Assembly (NCBI GenBank): GCA_046704445.1
Contig: JBJKRW010000086.1
Span: forward strand, 1-10,219
DNA from: JBJKRW01 sp046704445
Lineage (GTDB): Bacteria; Patescibacteriota; Microgenomatia; UBA1406; GWC2-37-13
DNA length: 10,219 nt
Direction of reading: 5' to 3'
The notes beneath the pieces were generated by a model. It was given only the letters and a program-made list of their open reading frames with translations, was not told where the DNA came from and did no database searches. The position numbers were made by a program, and so were the translations under genes. This document shows, piece after piece, positions 6,075 through 10,219 of the stretch; positions within the stretch are counted from its first letter, which is position 1, and each line of letters starts with the position of its first letter.

Positions 6075-7434
6075 CGTAAGGATAGAACAAAAATAAAGCC
6101 GGGGGATCGTCAAGCATGACTCTTTGAAACTCATAATAAATTTTTATGCGATCGTCTATATTCAACGTATTTCTGCCGTCTTCCAACAATTTATCTATCT
6201 TCACGTTTTTGTAACCTCCTATGTTACCTTGTACCTGGGTAGAGTGCCAAAAAAAGTACTGATCGGGATCCGAAGGGACCTTCCAGTATGCAAGGAATAA
6301 ATCGAAGGAAGGCGACTGTTCGAACGAAACCATCTGGATATTTACGTTAATACCCACTTGATCAAAATCTTTTTTTAAGGCATCGGCTATATCATAATAC
6401 TCATATGAGGTAACAAGGTTAAATTTTGCGGATTCAGACGATGTAGTATCCTTTTTGATTATTTTTGAAGCAAGTTCAGTATCATAGGTCGGGCGCTTTA
6501 AATCGGGATTATAAGCCCAGGAAACAGGTTGTATGGGACCAATAGCAAGTTCTCCGTAGGAAGAAAGTACTTGAGTATTGATTGACAGATCAAATGCATC
6601 ACGGACTTCTTTTTCCTTTAGAAGCGGATTTGAAAAATTGAAAAACAACGTCATTAAGCGCGAATAATCAACCATCCTCTTTACCGAGGTATTCTTCCAG
6701 GTTGAAAATGTATCCGCAACTGATTTTTTATTACCCGTTATTGAATTAACCTCGCCTTTTTTATACGCCGTAATAAGCTGTGATTCATTATTATAAAATT
6801 TGTATGTAATCGGGCTCAAGTTCGGTTTATTTGGCTCAAGGTCCAGTTCGGATATGTATCCGTACTTTGTTTTTATTTGAGCGGTCTTATACAGACCCGC
6901 TACCCCCACTAACGGGTATCTCAACAAAGGTTTCCTTAAATAGGTTAAAAATATGGGCAATGGTTTATCAAGATAAAAATCAATGATGTAATCTCCCTCG
7001 GTTTTCACGGTAATATTCTTAAATTGGTAGTTGATATCCGAAGCGACAAGCTTTTTTCCGTCGCTCCAGTAAAGATCGTTTCGCAAATAAAGTCTGTATT
7101 GTTTACCGTTGTTTTTAACCTCCCACGAATTAATCAATAATGGAACAACATTACCTTTGCTGTCTATATCAAGCAAACCATTGGATATTTTAGATACGAT
7201 GTCATCGGGAATACTGTTATAGTCAAATTGGCCCTGTATTCCGTATACGAGTCGTTTTGAGGAAAAAAAAGTCTGAATATAAGGACTTAATGAAATTAAT
7301 CCGATTATTGCAATAAAACTTGAAACAAAACTAATGAGAATCAACTTGAAGTGTTTCCTCACAAACTCCGTCACAAGCCAATAATAATATCTAAGGAACT
7401 TCTGCATGAGAGTCTGACGAACATTATTTAACAA
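6052..7434 (-). CDS. SBP_bac_5 family (oligopeptide-type) solute-binding protein, membrane-anchored
   Basis: The family captures peptides, or sometimes nickel or sugars, outside the membrane for an ABC importer. The 460-residue protein shows family features: PLLINSWEV...GKQYRLYLR and WSDGKKLVASDI in the first lobe, GPIQPVSWAYNPD in the middle, then SDPDQYFFWHS, a GYKN.KIDKLLEDGR segment and DPPALFLFYP near the end. In place of a lipoprotein signal with a lipobox Cys, it has a basic N-terminus and one hydrophobic segment (about 31-51), so it is probably tethered by that helix. It ends soon after the FLFYP region and so lacks a short C-terminal piece usual in the family. The ATG at 7434 overlaps secG by 11 bases; the ATG at 7407 (residue 10) is an alternative and neither has a Shine-Dalgarno sequence. 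No permease or ATPase gene is in the window, so the ligand is unknown. Confidence 0.88.
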   Translation of the reverse strand: MLNNVRQTLMQKFLRYYYWLVTEFVRKHFKLILISFVSSFIAIIGLISLSPYIQTFFSSKRLVYGIQGQFDYNSIPDDIVSKISNGLLDIDSKGNVVPLLINSWEVKNNGKQYRLYLRNDLYWSDGKKLVASDINYQFKNITVKTEGDYIIDFYLDKPLPIFLTYLRKPLLRYPLVGVAGLYKTAQIKTKYGYISELDLEPNKPNLSPITYKFYNNESQLITAYKKGEVNSITGNKKSVADTFSTWKNTSVKRMVDYSRLMTLFFNFSNPLLKEKEVRDAFDLSINTQVLSSYGELAIGPIQPVSWAYNPDLKRPTYDTELASKIIKKDTTSSESAKFNLVTSYEYYDIADALKKDFDQVGINVNIQMVSFEQSPSFDLFLAYWKVPSDPDQYFFWHSTQVQGNIGGYKNVKIDKLLEDGRNTLNIDDRIKIYYEFQRVMLDDPPALFLFYPYVYTITRK

Positions 7435-7642
7435 ATAGATTGACCATGGAAACGATAAAGAAGATTACTATGAATATAACGGTTAAATTAAGCGTAACTT
7501 TTTCGATACCGCGTCTTGTTTGGAAAAATTCTCCTCCTCCGCCCCAGGCGCTTCCCAAACCCGCTCCCTTACCCTGAATAAGAATAAACACTACAATGAG
7601 GATGCTAAGAGCAATGTTCAATACAAGTAAAAGATTTTTCAT
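7424..7642 (-). CDS. secG: Preprotein translocase subunit SecG
   Basis: SecG is the small accessory subunit of the SecYEG channel. The 72-residue protein has two membrane helices (about 3-22 and 50-69) around the diagnostic central loop, with IQGKGAGLGSAWGGGGEFF followed by TRRGIEKVT. Length and layout are typical. Its ATG overlaps the stop of the upstream YvlD-like gene as ATGA, and its end overlaps the start of the solute-binding protein gene, so all three are very likely co-transcribed and translationally coupled. It ends in TAA. A protein-export gene next to exported proteins fits its role, but the grouping may be only operon history. Confidence 0.95.
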   Translation of the reverse strand: MKNLLLVLNIALSILIVVFILIQGKGAGLGSAWGGGGEFFQTRRGIEKVTLNLTVIFIVIFFIVSMVNLFVK

Positions 7643-8037
7643 AAAAATGTTTCAAGCAAATTTATAACACTTGATAAAGACAGAGCCGAAAGAATGAGAT
7701 TTGCAATATATGAGACTTGAGTCTTTGGTATACGTACGCCCATTAGCTGTATCCCAGGAAATATCCATTCTTTCACTTCCACAAGTCCGAATCTGCTGGA
7801 TATAAATGCCAGCAGCAATACTGCAATAATAAACGATATGAGTCCAAAAGTCAAAAACTGTAAAGGAAGCAATATTATTTTCATAAAAGGCACTATCAGA
7901 TAAAATAATATACCTATCAATAACGCGTTTTCGAGTAAATCCCTTGGTGTATATGAAATGATAAATCCTTTATTCCACCAGGCAGTGAAAAGAAGCGCAA
8001 AACCTGAAAACACCACCATTCTTATTATTCGTTTCAT
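7639..8037 (-). CDS. YvlD / phage-holin-family membrane protein (DUF-type, PF04020-like)
   Basis: This small 132-residue protein is strongly hydrophobic, with about four membrane segments (roughly 4-21, 34-54, 57-80 and 109-130). The central ILLPLQFLTFGLISFIIAVL closely resembles the conserved core of the YvlD family, whose members are often labelled phage holin family proteins. Their function is unsettled, and the label does not imply phage origin here: no phage gene is nearby. The ATG at 8037 lies 8 bases after the uvrC stop, without a Shine-Dalgarno sequence but with a good -10 element just before it. The stop TGA overlaps the secG ATG. Confidence 0.82.
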   Translation of the reverse strand: MKRIIRMVVFSGFALLFTAWWNKGFIISYTPRDLLENALLIGILFYLIVPFMKIILLPLQFLTFGLISFIIAVLLLAFISSRFGLVEVKEWIFPGIQLMGVRIPKTQVSYIANLILSALSLSSVINLLETFL

Positions 8038-8044
8038 ACTTATA

Positions 8045-8073
8045 ATTATATCAGAAACGCCTTGCTCCTTAAA
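8045..8073 (-). promoter_or_regulatory. Candidate internal promoter for the yvlD-like gene, leaderless
   Basis: On the minus strand TGATATAAT (8053-8045) is a perfect extended -10 element, overlapping the last codons and stop of uvrC. TTTAAG (8073-8068) is a weak -35 at 17 bases. The ATG starts 7 bases after the -10, so the transcript would begin at or next to the A of ATG. Confidence 0.45.
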
Positions 8074-9329
8074 AAAACATGATATTTTTTTGCAAATCTA
8101 TGGGATTCATCTCTAATTCTCTCAACAGGAAGAATACCGTTCTTCATAAATGCACGGGAAAATGTTCGATACGGTGAAATTCCCAGAACTACTCTGTCCG
8201 GATGTTTTGCAATTCCGATCAAGGGAATTTTAATTTTCAATGAAGAAAATACCTTCACCGCGGTTTTTACCTGCGGTTTTCCTCCGTCGACGACAACAAG
8301 GTCGGGCCGTTGCCAGGAATGCGCAAATCTTCTAGTTAATACCTCTTTAAGCATATCGAAATCGGAACGAATAGATTTGTTTTTAATTTTGAAACGTTTA
8401 TACTCGTCGGTATTTATTACACCGTCTTTTAAAACCACCATAGAGGCAGTGGATAATTTTTGACCCGTTGTACTCACGTCATAGCATTCGATTCTGTGTA
8501 ATATGGTTAGATTGGGAAAATATTGAGATAAAAATTTCAAAAGACTTTGCATTTCCGAATCAATATTGTTATGCAGCGAAATATCAGGACCCCCAAGTCT
8601 TTTTAGAAAAAGAAGTTTTTCCAAGGAGAATATTCTGTTCCTGATAATTATTGCGGATTCATAGGAGCGTGATTTGCTAAACTTTTTAAGCTGTGAATAA
8701 AGAGTTTGAAGATATGTTTCGCTATATCCCGTAAGAATACGTCTGACGGCTCTGATATTACTGTTATATATTTCGGTTAATTTCTTTTTTTTACGTATAT
8801 TTTGTTCGCGGTGGATTACATTCGGGCAAGGATTACAAAGGCCTATTTTGGAATAGAAACATGCACGGCTCGAGAGGTTCTTTTGGGTGCAGAATGGTAT
8901 TATTTTGCGCAGTTCCTTTATAATACTCTCTGCTACTTTTGTAGACGAAAAGGGACCGATGTAAAGAGATCTATGATCGTTTTCCTTTCTTGAAAGCAAT
9001 ATTTTTGGAAATTTATCGCGAATGGTTAGCTTAATATACAGATGGCTTTTCCCGTCCTTCCAGATCACATTGTATTTGGGATTGAATTTTTTTATCAATA
9101 CCGATTCCAACAGCAAGGCCTTAAATTCGGAATCGCATACAATATAATCCACGATATTGGAGAGCCGTATGATCGCCCGCTCTTTAGAATCTTCAATTGC
9201 ATTATCGATGTGTGAGTATACACGCGCTTTTATGTTTACGGATTTGCCTACATATAATACTCTGTTATTTTGTTTAAACAGATAGACTCCGGGAGACGAA
9301 GGCAAAAAAAGTTTCTCTTTGTCTATCAT
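8046..9329 (-). CDS. uvrC: Excinuclease ABC subunit UvrC, short form without C-terminal HhH domain
   Basis: UvrC makes both incisions in nucleotide excision repair. This 427-residue form (usual length about 600) has an N-terminal GIY-YIG nuclease for the 3' cut. It shows GVYLFK (14-19), YVGKS (26-30), R36 and E75 in the LLLESVLIKKFNPKYN segment. A four-Cys cluster follows (C147, C157, C165, C168), then a UvrB-binding UVR motif (about 210-240). The RNase H-like 5' nuclease follows with D284 in ECYDVS, D348 in VVVDGGKPQ and H410 in RDESHRFAKKYH. Translation stops at about residue 427, right where the tandem helix-hairpin-helix region (IPGIGP type) should begin. The next gene starts 8 bases later, so there is no remnant of that domain and no frameshift. 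The ATG at 9329 overlaps the upstream stop as ATGA. It probably cuts DNA, with altered DNA or bubble recognition. Confidence 0.93.
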   Translation of the reverse strand: MIDKEKLFLPSSPGVYLFKQNNRVLYVGKSVNIKARVYSHIDNAIEDSKERAIIRLSNIVDYIVCDSEFKALLLESVLIKKFNPKYNVIWKDGKSHLYIKLTIRDKFPKILLSRKENDHRSLYIGPFSSTKVAESIIKELRKIIPFCTQKNLSSRACFYSKIGLCNPCPNVIHREQNIRKKKKLTEIYNSNIRAVRRILTGYSETYLQTLYSQLKKFSKSRSYESAIIIRNRIFSLEKLLFLKRLGGPDISLHNNIDSEMQSLLKFLSQYFPNLTILHRIECYDVSTTGQKLSTASMVVLKDGVINTDEYKRFKIKNKSIRSDFDMLKEVLTRRFAHSWQRPDLVVVDGGKPQVKTAVKVFSSLKIKIPLIGIAKHPDRVVLGISPYRTFSRAFMKNGILPVERIRDESHRFAKKYHVFLRSKAFLI

Positions 9330-10219
9330 ATTTTACGTCTGATATACATAAGCCCTAAAATACAAATAAATATTACGCCGACACTTGTGGCAATAAAAAG
9401 CGTAACAGAATAATACAAAGGAATAATATTCAGAGCATAGTTCTGCATAAGTATATTACCCACGCGTAACTCAAGATGTGCGGTTTTATTAATATTTGTT
9501 TTGGGAGTCTGTACGGTGAAAGTCAACTGTTTTTGTTCGTAAGGGGCTATAACATCCAACGTTTTGGGCGGAATCGATAACGTTGCACCTGAGGCATTTA
9601 TGGAAACCGGAATATTATACAGCTGAGTATTACCGAAATTTCCTATAGTAACGCTTAATCTATATACCTTGTTGTCATGAACCGTCTGAGGAATGTTATA
9701 GGAGACGATCTTCAGCGATTCGGTTGTTTCGGGAACATTGTCGGTTGGATTTACCGTTATATCGTGTGAGTTTCCGATTTTAAACATTCCTGCGGGTAGC
9801 GGATAATCCGACTCTTTTCCGTGAATAGCAAAAACAATATGGTTTAGGTCCAAAGAACTGAAATAGTCAATCCCCGAAGTATTCTGCCAGGTAGGGTCGA
9901 CAGATATCCATAATTGTGAACTATTGTCATAATACTGGGGCCATGAATGAAGTACGTCGGATAATAAAGACAAGGGTCTTAATTGAGGATCCTGAGTAAA
10001 GGCATAACCCTCCAACTCTCTGCTGTATATTCCTTTTTCTCTTGCTAACGCAATAAATACATCGGAGAACTCAACGCATACCGCCTGCTCCGGATGTATA
10101 AGTGCTTGCTCCGCACCCAGACGTTCCTGATTCGTCGATAGTTTATTGAAATCGTATGTGAGTTCCCGTGTGGTCAATTGATATATTGATTGAGGTGTTT
10201 GTAAGGATTCGAATTTAGA
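9326..10219 (-). CDS. Membrane-anchored transglutaminase-like protein, 5' end outside window
   Basis: The frame is open to the window edge, so the TTG at 10177 is probably internal. Numbering from that codon, the visible part starts in a transglutaminase-like core with the classic triad: C34 in AVCVEFSDVF (codon 10078-10076), H77 in HSWPQYY and D94 in VDPTW. REKGIYSRELEGYA matches the segment that links Cys and His in this family. After this come about 100 residues of beta-rich sequence resembling CARDB/NEW3-type Ig-like domains (about 147-248), with VTIGNFGN and IPPKTLDVIAPYEQKQL. A single C-terminal membrane helix (about 257-279) ends in RRKI. The catalytic part should face outward. Bacterial members are mostly proteases or cross-linkers of unknown substrate, and none can be assigned here. 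The stop TGA overlaps the uvrC ATG. Confidence 0.85.
   Translation of the reverse strand, partial: SKFESLQTPQSIYQLTTRELTYDFNKLSTNQERLGAEQALIHPEQAVCVEFSDVFIALAREKGIYSRELEGYAFTQDPQLRPLSLLSDVLHSWPQYYDNSSQLWISVDPTWQNTSGIDYFSSLDLNHIVFAIHGKESDYPLPAGMFKIGNSHDITVNPTDNVPETTESLKIVSYNIPQTVHDNKVYRLSVTIGNFGNTQLYNIPVSINASGATLSIPPKTLDVIAPYEQKQLTFTVQTPKTNINKTAHLELRVGNILMQNYALNIIPLYYSVTLFIATSVGVIFICILGLMYIRRKI

Noticed and set aside
7639..8037. Prophage signal from the holin-family gene
   Set aside because: The YvlD-type family is chromosomal in many bacteria and no lysis, structural or integrase genes are nearby.

Overview
The window looks like chromosome from a small-genome, moderately AT-rich bacterium, most plausibly a member of the Candidate Phyla Radiation (Patescibacteria, perhaps Microgenomates). 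This assignment is an inference. It rests on protein style: a PEP synthase paired with enolase, a UvrC that stops after its nuclease domain, a membrane-anchored oligopeptide-binding protein next to secG, and no Shine-Dalgarno sequence at any of the eight complete gene starts.

Layout: bases 1-5118 carry four plus-strand genes: ppsA (5' end outside the window), eno, ruvA and ruvB. ppsA and eno are 8 bases apart and together interconvert 2-phosphoglycerate, PEP and pyruvate. ruvA and ruvB encode the Holliday-junction branch-migration motor. Each has its own promoter-like -10 hexamer so close to the ATG that the mRNA should be leaderless. ruvB is interrupted by one in-frame TGA at codon 278, followed by 53 codons of well-conserved RuvB C-terminus ending in a second TGA.

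Bases 5189-5875 hold a plus-strand cluster: tRNA-Leu(UAA), tRNA-Thr(UGU), tRNA-Arg(UCU) and a Nudix hydrolase gene. The Thr and Arg tRNAs abut without a spacer, and the Nudix ATG lies 6 bases after tRNA-Arg.

Everything from 5889 to the right edge is on the minus strand. Read in the direction of transcription it is: a membrane-anchored transglutaminase-like protein (5' end outside the window), uvrC, a YvlD/phage-holin-family membrane protein, secG, an SBP_bac_5 solute-binding protein, and tRNA-Leu(GAG). Two ATGA overlaps and one 11-base overlap mark most of this as one operon. tRNA-Leu(GAG) has a good promoter inside the end of the solute-binding protein gene. The two halves of the window converge at about 5880.

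No mobile element, CRISPR array, phage module or unknown multi-gene defence-like system is visible. The strongest anomaly is the interrupted ruvB, followed by the leaderless and tRNA-processed mRNA starts. No stretch over 300 bases lacks a gene.
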